From positions 1-16,360 of the forward strand of contig DASXZC010000035.1 of the NCBI GenBank assembly GCA_036502165.1: a stretch of DNA of 16,360 nt, written 5' to 3'. This DNA comes from F-183 sp036502165 (GTDB lineage: Bacteria > Acidobacteriota > Terriglobia > Bryobacterales > Bryobacteraceae). Under the pieces are notes generated by a model. It was not told the DNA's origin. It ran no database searches and saw nothing but the letters and a program-made list of their open reading frames with translations. Shown piece after piece: positions 1-8,519 of this stretch; position 1 is the stretch's first letter; every line of letters begins with the position of its first letter. Made by a program: the position numbers and the translations under genes.

Positions 1-1784
<1,784 letters not shown>

Positions 1785-1843
1785 AGACTCAGTGTATCGA
1801 ACAAACAGGCGGTGGGAACAGGCCGTGAGTTCTACAGTAAAAT

Positions 1844-1857
1844 CAGTACTGGTACTG
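1844..1857. repeat. Inverted repeat (CAGTAC-TG-GTACTG) in the divergent gap
   Basis: A perfect 6-bp inverted repeat with a 2-bp spacer, lying 60 bases upstream of the amidotransferase start at 1784 and about 70 bases upstream of the glycosyltransferase start at 1926. The left half also forms the 8-bp palindrome CAGTACTG, which recurs upstream of the second amidotransferase at 4687-4694. An operator for a dimeric regulator is possible, but no regulator gene is in view and chance is not excluded. The rest of the 141-base gap shows nothing else recognisable except the -10-like element at 1890-1898. Confidence 0.35.
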
Positions 1858-1889
1858 GGTCATCGGGGTCTAGTCGCCTGAGCCCCATA

Positions 1890-1898
1890 TGCTAGAAT
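1890..1898 (+). promoter_or_regulatory. Possible extended -10 promoter element for the glycosyltransferase gene
   Basis: The string TGCTAGAAT matches an extended -10 (TGn followed by TAGAAT, 5 of 6 to TATAAT). No good -35 hexamer sits 16-18 bases upstream, as expected if the extended -10 compensates. Transcription would begin near 1905 and leave a leader of about 20 bases before the ATG at 1926, with no convincing Shine-Dalgarno sequence in it. Confidence 0.3.
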
Positions 1899-1925
1899 TT
1901 GCTTAGGTTCTTGCGGTCCGACACC

Positions 1926-2708
1926 ATGCTTGTTTCGATTTTGATCCCCGTTTATAACGAATTCAAGACGCTTCCCCAAGTTCTGGAACGCGTGGCCAAC
2001 GCGAAGCTGCCGGAAGGGTGTACCAAAGAGATCCTCATTATCGATGATGGCTCTGTGGACGGTACTACGCAACTGATCGGCAAGATGGCGGATCGTGTGA
2101 AGGAACCGGACGTCCTCGTCGTACACCACTCCGTTGTGAATTTTGGCAAAGGAGCGGCGGTTCGGGTGGGAATTGCGAAGGCCAAGGGCGAGATCATGCT
2201 GATCCAGGATGGCGATCTCGAATACGATCCGAATGATTATCTCGCGATCCTGCAGCCGATCGTCGATGGTAAGGCGGATGTCGTGTACGGGTCGCGGTTC
2301 ATGAGCAATCCGGCGGGTATGGCGTTTGCGAACTGGGTGGCGAACCGGATTTTGACGGTCTCGTGCAACGTGCTGTTCGGCGCGCGCATCACCGATGAGG
2401 CGACCGCATACAAGGCGTTCCGGACTTCGGTGCTGCAGCGAATCAAGCTGGTCTGCATGCGCTTCGAATTCTGCCCGGAAGTGACGGCAAAAGTTCTGCG
2501 GATGGGTTACGGCATCAGCGAAGTTCCGATCTATTACAACGCGCGGAGCATCGCGGAAGGCAAGAAGATCCGCTGGTATGATGGCGTCGATGCGATCTGG
2601 ACGCTGCTGCGGTATCGTCTCGCCTCGCGCAACAGCTTCGATGCCCAAGCCATCGAGCGGCGGCGGCGCGTCCATCACGCCGAAGCAGCGACCGATCAGA
2701 CTTCCTGA
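1926..2708 (+). CDS. Family 2 glycosyltransferase (dolichyl-phosphate-mannose-synthase-like)
   Basis: A 260-residue GT-A fold glycosyltransferase expected to move a sugar from a nucleotide-sugar donor to a lipid-phosphate or growing glycan acceptor at the inner face of the cytoplasmic membrane. It opens with MLVSILIPVYNE, the standard first beta strand of GT2. It then has IIDDGSVDGT with Asp40-Asp41, and QDGDLEYDP carrying the metal-binding DxD at Asp95-x-Asp97. YGSRF follows, and the C-terminal part keeps the EVPIYYNAR...IRWYDGVDAIWTLLRYR pattern of DPM1-like enzymes. No membrane segments are visible, so it is the soluble, catalytic-only form. The ATG at 1926 is preferred to a TTG at 1899 because the family begins directly with the VSILIPVYNE strand. 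The last 13 bases overlap the 3' end of the convergent FAD oxidoreductase gene. Donor and acceptor cannot be told from sequence. Confidence 0.9.
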   Translation: MLVSILIPVYNEFKTLPQVLERVANAKLPEGCTKEILIIDDGSVDGTTQLIGKMADRVKEPDVLVVHHSVVNFGKGAAVRVGIAKAKGEIMLIQDGDLEYDPNDYLAILQPIVDGKADVVYGSRFMSNPAGMAFANWVANRILTVSCNVLFGARITDEATAYKAFRTSVLQRIKLVCMRFEFCPEVTAKVLRMGYGISEVPIYYNARSIAEGKKIRWYDGVDAIWTLLRYRLASRNSFDAQAIERRRRVHHAEAATDQTS

Positions 2709-4060
2709 GGATCCTTCGAAGTTCTGAGAGCAGCCGGCCGTTCGCGGCGCGCGAAGACGTTCCCCTTAAATACTTTCCACACCACTTTCGGATGCAGGAT
2801 CGATGGCGGCGGCGCGAGCATATTCGCAACCATCTGGAACGCGAGTGCGGCGGCTTCCTCGCGGTGAGCAGCCTTGTGCAGCTTGCTCACATACCAGTTG
2901 ATGAAGCGGACTCCGGCATTGCGCGGGCCCCTGGTGCAGGGCAAATTCAAGTCGGCGCCCACTGACACAGTCCACGGGATGTCGATCACTTTCGCGGCTT
3001 TTTTGAAAAATCGCGGTGCGAGGCCGGAAAGGCCGGCGCGCAGAGCTTCGTCGAGTTCAACGGCCTCGAGCGCGGCGGTCGACATGCCTTGACCGAAAGT
3101 CGGATTGAAGCTCGAGATCGAATCGCCGAACGCCAGAAATCCTTGCGGAAAACGGTCGAGGTGTTCATAGTGCTTGCGGACGCTCGCCGGGAAGCGTGCG
3201 GTGTAGGGTTCGCCGATCGGCTCTGCGTCACGAATCACGTTGTAGATCTCGCGGTACGGCAAATGGCGCGCGTATTCGCGAAATCCTTCAATGTCTGAGG
3301 GCGCGTAGTCTTTGAAATAAGAGAACAGGGTCACGGTCCAGCGGTCGCCTTCCTGGGCGAGCATGACTCCGCCCTTGGTGGCGGCGCGGTTCGCGGGAAT
3401 GACGACGGCGATATCGCCATCGCTCTCCTGCGAACGGCGGCGGAACAGACGCGTCGTGTAGCCGAGGCCGATTTCGACGCGTTCGATGGGCGGTTTCTCG
3501 TAGCCGAGAGATTCGAGCCAGTCGAGCGAATCGGACGCGCGGCCGCTCGCGTCGACGACGAGATCGGCTTTCAGTTCGCGATCCTCGAGGCGAACGCCGG
3601 CCACGCGGGCGTTGCCTTGGATTGCCGATGGCAGCAAGCCGGTCACGATCGTGCCTTCCATGAATTTCACATTCGGAATCGAACGTACGCGCTTACGAAC
3701 GAGGTATTCGATTAACGGACGGCTGAGCAGGAAGCCGGTGAGTTCGCTGGGGAATTTGGCGAATAGGCCGCCTTCGAAGAACCACTTCGACGAGGCAATC
3801 ATGTCACCGGATAGCGCGCCGGCGTCGAGCATTTCCTGCGAGAAACCAGGGAAGAAACGTTCAAGCGCCCGGCGCCCGCTCGCGAGCAGGCCGTGCGTAT
3901 GGCGGCTCTGTGGAACGCCGCGGCGATGCTCCGGCGAGTCCGGAAAGAGGTCGCGGTCGATGAGTGTGACGGTCTCAAAATGATCCGCGAGGACGCGGGC
4001 GGCAAGAAGTCCGCCCATGCTTCCGCCGATAACGATTGCGTGTTTTCCCTTGTGATCCAT
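2696..4060 (-). CDS. FAD-dependent monooxygenase/oxidoreductase (epoxidase- and hydroxylase-like)
   Basis: A 454-residue flavoprotein. The N-terminal Rossmann motif IGGSMGGLLAARVLADH (residues 11-27) is followed by an acidic strand end (TLIDRD) and by RRGVPQSRHTHGLL, a stretch common in class A flavoprotein monooxygenases. The second FAD motif appears as FLAFGDSISSFNPTFGQGMS. The C-terminal region (GPRNAGVRFINWYVSKLHKAAH, then ANMLAPPPSIL) matches the tail of the LasC-epoxidase/'FAD-dependent oxidoreductase' proteins of actinobacteria and acidobacteria (recalled similarity). It should use FAD with NAD(P)H and O2 to oxidise an unsaturated or aromatic substrate, which is unknown. The ATG at 4060 is chosen because the Rossmann strand starts nine residues later; an AGGA lies unusually close, 3 bases before it. 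The longer open frame back to 4255 has no family character. It is convergent with the glycosyltransferase and divergent from the DinB-fold gene. Confidence 0.85.
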   Translation of the reverse strand: MDHKGKHAIVIGGSMGGLLAARVLADHFETVTLIDRDLFPDSPEHRRGVPQSRHTHGLLASGRRALERFFPGFSQEMLDAGALSGDMIASSKWFFEGGLFAKFPSELTGFLLSRPLIEYLVRKRVRSIPNVKFMEGTIVTGLLPSAIQGNARVAGVRLEDRELKADLVVDASGRASDSLDWLESLGYEKPPIERVEIGLGYTTRLFRRRSQESDGDIAVVIPANRAATKGGVMLAQEGDRWTVTLFSYFKDYAPSDIEGFREYARHLPYREIYNVIRDAEPIGEPYTARFPASVRKHYEHLDRFPQGFLAFGDSISSFNPTFGQGMSTAALEAVELDEALRAGLSGLAPRFFKKAAKVIDIPWTVSVGADLNLPCTRGPRNAGVRFINWYVSKLHKAAHREEAAALAFQMVANMLAPPPSILHPKVVWKVFKGNVFARRERPAALRTSKDPQEV

Positions 4061-4109
4061 GGTTCCTGTCGCTTTCAAGAACCTGTACGGCTCGGCTGAT
4101 ACAAATGGA

Positions 4110-4138
4110 TTCACAACGCGGCGCGGGTCGAATATAAT
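4110..4138 (+). promoter_or_regulatory. Near-consensus sigma-70 promoter for the DinB-fold gene
   Basis: TTCACA (4110-4115, 5 of 6 to TTGACA), a 17-base spacer and a perfect TATAAT (4133-4138). Transcription should start near 4145, only a few bases before the ATG at 4149. The -10 box overlaps an in-frame upstream ATG at 4137, so that codon cannot be the start if this promoter is used. The same A/T-rich core could also serve the divergent oxidoreductase gene, but I see no matching -35 on that strand. Confidence 0.65.
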
Positions 4139-4148
4139 GAGGACCATT

Positions 4149-4658
4149 ATGAATAAATGGCTGAGTTCCACACTCGTTGTATTACTGGCGGCGGCGACCC
4201 TTGCACAGGCACAGACGAAGCCGCCGCGCTCGGCTTCCGAGGTGCTGAAGCGCAACTTCGACTACGTCAACAAGAAGGTCATGGCGATGGCCGAGGACTT
4301 TCCGGCTGACAAATACGGGTACAAACTCAAGCCCGAAATGCGCAGCTTCGGCTCAGTGATCGTCCATATTGCTTCAGGTAACGTCTATGCGGGGAAGGAC
4401 GGTAAGGGCGAAAAAGTGAAGTGGGACGATCAGGAAGCGGACCCCACGAAATTCGCCGATAAGGCGGCAATCGTCGCCTTCCTGAAGAAGTCTATTCAGG
4501 ATGCCAACGCAGCGTTAGCGATGCATCCCGACGGGCCGGATCACAATATGGAGCCGTTCTTGTCGGTGCTGCAACATACTTCCGAACACTATGGACTGCT
4601 GGTCGCTTATTATCGCGCCAACGGCCTGGTGCCGCCCGAGTCGCGGCCCAGGAAATAA
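4149..4658 (+). CDS. Exported DinB-fold metal-binding protein
   Basis: A 169-residue protein with a clear signal peptide: MNKW, a hydrophobic run through LVVLLAAATLAQ, and likely cleavage after AQA near residue 22. The mature part is a DinB/YfiT four-helix bundle. It shows the family's metal triad: one His in VIVHIAS (His73) and a HxxxH pair in LQHTSEHYG (His143, His147), followed by the characteristic LVAYYRANGLVPPESR ending. Members bind a divalent metal and some are thiol-dependent S-transferases, but the substrate of exported members is not known. The start at 4149 is chosen because the promoter -10 box covers the ATG at 4137, and because the signal peptide begins naturally there. It lies 78 bases before the second amidotransferase with the same orientation, so read-through is possible. 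Its link to the polysaccharide genes may be positional only. Confidence 0.85.
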   Translation: MNKWLSSTLVVLLAAATLAQAQTKPPRSASEVLKRNFDYVNKKVMAMAEDFPADKYGYKLKPEMRSFGSVIVHIASGNVYAGKDGKGEKVKWDDQEADPTKFADKAAIVAFLKKSIQDANAALAMHPDGPDHNMEPFLSVLQHTSEHYGLLVAYYRANGLVPPESRPRK

Positions 4659-4684
4659 GCCGATCCGCACAGGCGAAATCCATC

Positions 4685-4703
4685 CGCAGTACTGGTGGCT
4701 GCG
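4685..4703 (+). repeat. Small hairpin with embedded palindrome upstream of the second amidotransferase
   Basis: CGCAG (4685-4689) and CTGCG (4699-4703) can pair around a 9-base loop. The hairpin contains the palindrome CAGTACTG (4687-4694), and the decamer CAGTACTGGT (4687-4696) is identical to 1844-1853 upstream of the first amidotransferase. It lies 41 bases before the ATG at 4737. No good promoter is seen in the 78-base gap; TATCCT at 4718-4723 is a poor -10 with no -35. Confidence 0.3.
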
Positions 4704-4736
4704 AGCGAAGCCGATGGTATCCTGAGAACAGCCTCA

Positions 4737-6635
4737 ATGTGCGGAATTGCTGGATTTTACCTACGCAATCGGGCAGCCGAGCCGGCCGATATACGGGCGA
4801 TGTGCGATGCCATCGTGCACCGCGGTCCGGATGATGAAGGGGTGCGCGTCGAAGGCGGTTGCGCCATCGGCATGCGCCGCCTGAGCATCATCGATCTCAA
4901 CACCGGCCATCAGCCGATTTCAAATGAAGACGGCACCGTGTGGATCGTCTTCAACGGCGAGATTTACAACTACCAGGAACTGCGGCGCGACCTGATCGCG
5001 AAGGGTCATCAGTTCAAGACCAACAGCGACACCGAGACGATCATCCATCTGTACGAGGAAGAGGGTCCGGAGGGTGTGCGGAAGCTCCGCGGGATGTTCG
5101 GATTCGCGATCTGGGATTCGCGCAAACGCAGCCTGTTCGTGGCGCGGGATCGCTTCGGCAAGAAGCCGATTTACTACACGAAGAACAAAGACGGCTTCTA
5201 TTTCGGAAGCGAGTTGAAGTGCCTGCGCGTGTTCGATCTCGATTGGGAAATCGACACCGATGCACTGCGCCTGTACTTCGAATGTCTGTTCGTGCCCGAT
5301 CCCTATACACCGTTCCGCAATGTGCGGAAGCTGATGCCGGGATGTTGGATCCGCTATCACGCCGATGGATCGATCGAGGAAGGCCGGTATTGGCGGCTGC
5401 CTGAGCCCGAATCGCGGCGCGGCATTGCGTCCGATCCGGCGCGAACGGCCGCAGAAGTGCGCGAGAAGTTCGATGAATCGGTGCGAATCCGGATGATCGC
5501 CGACGTTCCGCTGGGCGCGTTCCTGAGCGGGGGAATCGATTCAGGGTCGGTCGTGGCGTCGATGGCGCTGCAATCGAAAGAGCCGGTCAAGACGTTCTCG
5601 ATTGGCTTCGAAGAGGCGGACTACAACGAACTGCCCGCGGCGCGTTTGGTCGCGGATCAATATAAGACTGACCATCACGAAATCATTGTGCGTCCGGACT
5701 CGGTGAGTCTCGTCGAGAGGATCGCGCGTCATTGCGATGAGCCGCTCGGCGATTCCTCGTGCATCCCCACGCTGATCGTTTCGGAGTTCGCGCGCAAGCA
5801 CGTTAAGGTCGCGCTGTCGGGCGATGGCGGCGACGAGTTGTTCGGCGGCTATCGCGTCTACTTCGACGTCGAGGAACAGAAGAAATTCGATGCGGTGCCG
5901 CGATTCCTGCGCAAGGGATTGTCCGCGGTTGCGGACCGTTTGCCGTACTCGGCGTATGGCAAGAATTATTTGCGGATGATGAGCCGTCCGACGGGTCTCG
6001 ATCGTTATTTGGCGCATCGCGGATTGCCGTATTTTGTATCGCGTCAACTGCTGCAGCCCGAATGGATGTTGCCCGCGGAGGCCGAGTTCTTCCGGCGGCA
6101 GATGCCGGATTTCCTATTGGATCCTGATGCCGATCCTCTGGCGCAGGCGTTTTATTTCGAAGGCACGGCGGTGTTGTCGGGACAGATGCTCGTGAAGGTC
6201 GATCGCATGTCGATGGCGGCGTCGCTCGAGGTGCGGAGTCCGCTGCTCGATCAGGAGTTGGCGGAGATGGCCATGGCCATTCCTCCGGATCTCAAAATGC
6301 GCAACGGCAGAGGGAAGGCGATTTTCCTGGATGCGGTCGGTGATCGGCTGCCTGCGAAATTGTTGACGTTGCCGAAGAAGGGGTTCGCGGTTCCCTTGGC
6401 GAAGTGGTACCGGACGTCGCTCAAATCCTTCCTCTGGGATCATCTTTCGAGCAGCGAATTCCTTGGGCGTGGAATGGTGTCGGGGCCGTTCGTGCGGACG
6501 CTGCTCGAGGAACATCAAAGCGGACGGCGCGACAATTCGGATCTGCTGTATTCACTGCTGATGCTCGAACTGTGGTTCCGCGATTGGAAGCAACCGAAGC
6601 GGCGTGCGGCCGATGTGTTCGAGACGGTGTCCTGA
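4737..6635 (+). CDS. asnB: Asparagine-synthase-type glutamine amidotransferase (paralogue 2)
   Basis: A complete 632-residue two-domain enzyme. The glutaminase domain begins MCGIAGFYL with the nucleophile at Cys2. It continues with HRGPDDEGV, RRLSIIDLNTGHQPI, FNGEIYNYQELR, TNSDTETIIHLYEE and RGMFGFAIWD. The synthetase domain has the PP-loop LSGGIDSGS at residues 263-271, then FSIGFEEADYNE, SGDGGDELFGGY, and VKVDRMSMAASLEVRSPLLD, which places the Arg/Leu-Asp substrate pocket. The end (LPKKGFAVPLAKWY) is also typical. It is clearly a paralogue of the gene at 1-1784, not a recent copy: signature positions differ throughout. Two such enzymes in one glycan locus suggest amide formation on a sugar acid or a peptide-like decoration rather than asparagine supply, but the substrate is not readable. 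The ATG at 4737 is fixed by Cys2. The heparinase-like gene follows after 15 bases, so the two are probably one transcript. Confidence 0.93.
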   Translation: MCGIAGFYLRNRAAEPADIRAMCDAIVHRGPDDEGVRVEGGCAIGMRRLSIIDLNTGHQPISNEDGTVWIVFNGEIYNYQELRRDLIAKGHQFKTNSDTETIIHLYEEEGPEGVRKLRGMFGFAIWDSRKRSLFVARDRFGKKPIYYTKNKDGFYFGSELKCLRVFDLDWEIDTDALRLYFECLFVPDPYTPFRNVRKLMPGCWIRYHADGSIEEGRYWRLPEPESRRGIASDPARTAAEVREKFDESVRIRMIADVPLGAFLSGGIDSGSVVASMALQSKEPVKTFSIGFEEADYNELPAARLVADQYKTDHHEIIVRPDSVSLVERIARHCDEPLGDSSCIPTLIVSEFARKHVKVALSGDGGDELFGGYRVYFDVEEQKKFDAVPRFLRKGLSAVADRLPYSAYGKNYLRMMSRPTGLDRYLAHRGLPYFVSRQLLQPEWMLPAEAEFFRRQMPDFLLDPDADPLAQAFYFEGTAVLSGQMLVKVDRMSMAASLEVRSPLLDQELAEMAMAIPPDLKMRNGRGKAIFLDAVGDRLPAKLLTLPKKGFAVPLAKWYRTSLKSFLWDHLSSSEFLGRGMVSGPFVRTLLEEHQSGRRDNSDLLYSLLMLELWFRDWKQPKRRAADVFETVS

Positions 6636-6650
6636 TCTTATAACCAGAAC

Positions 6651-8519
6651 ATGTTTTCTAAATTGCGCGGGCGCAGCTCGCGAGAGATTGTTTTCCGCCT
6701 GCGGCAGGAAGTTTTGAATGCGTCGATGTTCCTGTGGGCTCCTTCGCCGGGGAAGGAATTGCCGGGGGCGTTGCGGATCCTGCCTGATCCGAAAGCGGTG
6801 GCGTCGAGGTTGGCGGGCACTCCCTATGCGGCGGAAGTTGAGCGGCTGGCGGATGACGTTCTGGCGCATCGATTCCATCTGCTGGGCTTGAGCATCGAAA
6901 CAGGCCCGCAAATCGATTGGCGCAAGGACTACGTGAGCGGCAAGACGTCCGAGGCGCGGTACATGCGGCGGGTGCCGTATCTCAATTTCGAAGCCGTCGG
7001 CGATCACAAGAACATTTGGGAGTTGAACCGTCATCAGCATCTCGTGCTGCTGGCGCAGGCCTATCTGCTCACGCGGAAGCGTGAGTACCTGACGGAGATC
7101 GTCGCCGAGCTCGAGAGCTGGCTCGAGGCGAACCGATTCATGCGGGGCGTCAACTGGACCAGCGCGCTCGAGGTGGCGTTCCGGGCATTGTCGTGGATTT
7201 GGATCTGGCACTTCGTGTCGAACGAAATGGAGCCGGAGTTCCGCGCGAAATTACTCGCCGGACTCTATCGCCACGGGTGCTTTCTCGAGCGCAACCTCTC
7301 GATCTACTTTTCGCCGAACACGCACCTGTTGGGCGAGGCCGTGGCACTGCATGCGCTGGGAACGTTGTTCCCTGAGCTGCCGCGCGCGGCGGAATGGAAG
7401 ACTCTAGGAGGGTCGATCGTAGCGGCGGAGATGAGCAACCAGGTCCGCGAGGATGGCAGTCATTTCGAGCAGTCGACGTATTATCACGTCTATACGCTTG
7501 ATCTGTTCGCGTTTCATCTGGTGCTCGAGCCGGAAGCGTCGAGCGAATATCGCGAGCGGCTCCGGCGGATGGCGGATTATTTGAACGCTCTGCTCGGACG
7601 TTCACGGGAGATCCCGTACTTCGGCGACGATGATGGCGGGCGATTCTTTCATCCTTATGGACTGCAGGCTCGCTATGGCCGCGGATCGCTCGCGGTTGCG
7701 GCGCGGCTGCTGCGGAACCCGTTCTACCACGACGATTCGGACGAGTACGAAATCGCGTTTTGGTGGCTCGGGCCGGATACGGCGGCGAGCACGGGCACGC
7801 CGTTTAGCGGATCGAAGATTTTCCCTGATGCCGGAATGGCGGTCGTGACGAAAGGGCCGCTCGAAGTCCATTTCAAGTACGGTGCGATGGGTCCGGGCGG
7901 CGCGGGACACAGCCACGCGGATCTGCTGAGCTTGACCATCCGCGATGGCGGAACGACGCTGCTGAACGACGCCGGCACCTTCACGTACATCGGCGATCCG
8001 CAGTGGCGGGATTGGTTTCGAGGAACGGCCGCGCACAACACCGTCGTCATTGACGGTTTGAATCAGGCGACGTCGGCGGGACCGTTCCGTTGGAACGATA
8101 AGCCGGAATCGGCGCTCGAATCGGAGAATCCTCTCACGGCCGTGTGCCGCTATCACGGCTTTACGCATCGGCGGCGGTTGGTCTGGAAGGATGCGTCCAC
8201 ATTGATCGTCGTCGACGAAGTCACCGGGACTGGCGAGCATGAGGTCGCCCAGATCTGGCATTCGCCCGACCCGATGGCGATGATCACTCCCGCGTGCTTC
8301 AAGATGCGTGCGGGGCCGATCATCTGGGCGAATCCGGATACTTCACGTGAATACGGCGAAGGGAGCCAGCTCGGTTGGATGTCGCCGGTCTACGGAGTGA
8401 AACAGGTCGCTGCTTCACTCCGGATCATCAGGCGCGGACCGCTGCCTATACGGCTCGTGGCCGTTTTCGACTTCGCGGGACGCTACGACGCGTGGCAGCC
8501 CGAGTGGACTGACGCATAG
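6651..8519 (+). CDS. Heparinase II/III family polysaccharide lyase
   Basis: A 622-residue protein with two parts. Residues about 1-320 form the helical (alpha/alpha toroid) N-terminal domain, with WELNRHQHLVLLAQAYLLT, NWTSALEVAFRALSWIW, ISIYFSPNTHLLGEAVALH-like text and an EDGSHFEQSTYYHVYTLD segment that usually carries catalytic Tyr/His. Residues about 380-600 form the beta domain, with the signature GHSHADLLS (His420, His422) and then GTFTYIGDPQWRDWFRGTAAHNTVVIDG. Family members cleave uronate-containing polysaccharides by beta-elimination. There is no signal peptide at the N terminus (MFSKLRGRSSREIVFRLRQEV). That is usual for the version found in exopolysaccharide biosynthesis clusters, where it may trim or edit the polymer. 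It is probably co-transcribed with the amidotransferase. No Shine-Dalgarno sequence is visible before the ATG. Its stop codon directly abuts the stop of the gene on the opposite strand. Confidence 0.88.
   Translation: MFSKLRGRSSREIVFRLRQEVLNASMFLWAPSPGKELPGALRILPDPKAVASRLAGTPYAAEVERLADDVLAHRFHLLGLSIETGPQIDWRKDYVSGKTSEARYMRRVPYLNFEAVGDHKNIWELNRHQHLVLLAQAYLLTRKREYLTEIVAELESWLEANRFMRGVNWTSALEVAFRALSWIWIWHFVSNEMEPEFRAKLLAGLYRHGCFLERNLSIYFSPNTHLLGEAVALHALGTLFPELPRAAEWKTLGGSIVAAEMSNQVREDGSHFEQSTYYHVYTLDLFAFHLVLEPEASSEYRERLRRMADYLNALLGRSREIPYFGDDDGGRFFHPYGLQARYGRGSLAVAARLLRNPFYHDDSDEYEIAFWWLGPDTAASTGTPFSGSKIFPDAGMAVVTKGPLEVHFKYGAMGPGGAGHSHADLLSLTIRDGGTTLLNDAGTFTYIGDPQWRDWFRGTAAHNTVVIDGLNQATSAGPFRWNDKPESALESENPLTAVCRYHGFTHRRRLVWKDASTLIVVDEVTGTGEHEVAQIWHSPDPMAMITPACFKMRAGPIIWANPDTSREYGEGSQLGWMSPVYGVKQVAASLRIIRRGPLPIRLVAVFDFAGRYDAWQPEWTDA

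Noticed and set aside
1860..2678. 272-codon minus-strand open frame opposite the glycosyltransferase
   Set aside because: Antisense shadow; His/Arg-rich composition without domain character, while the plus strand has clear GT2 motifs.
4061..4255. 65-residue upstream extension of the FAD oxidoreductase
   Set aside because: It lacks family similarity, crosses the divergent promoter and the DinB start, and the Rossmann fold begins just after the ATG at 4060.
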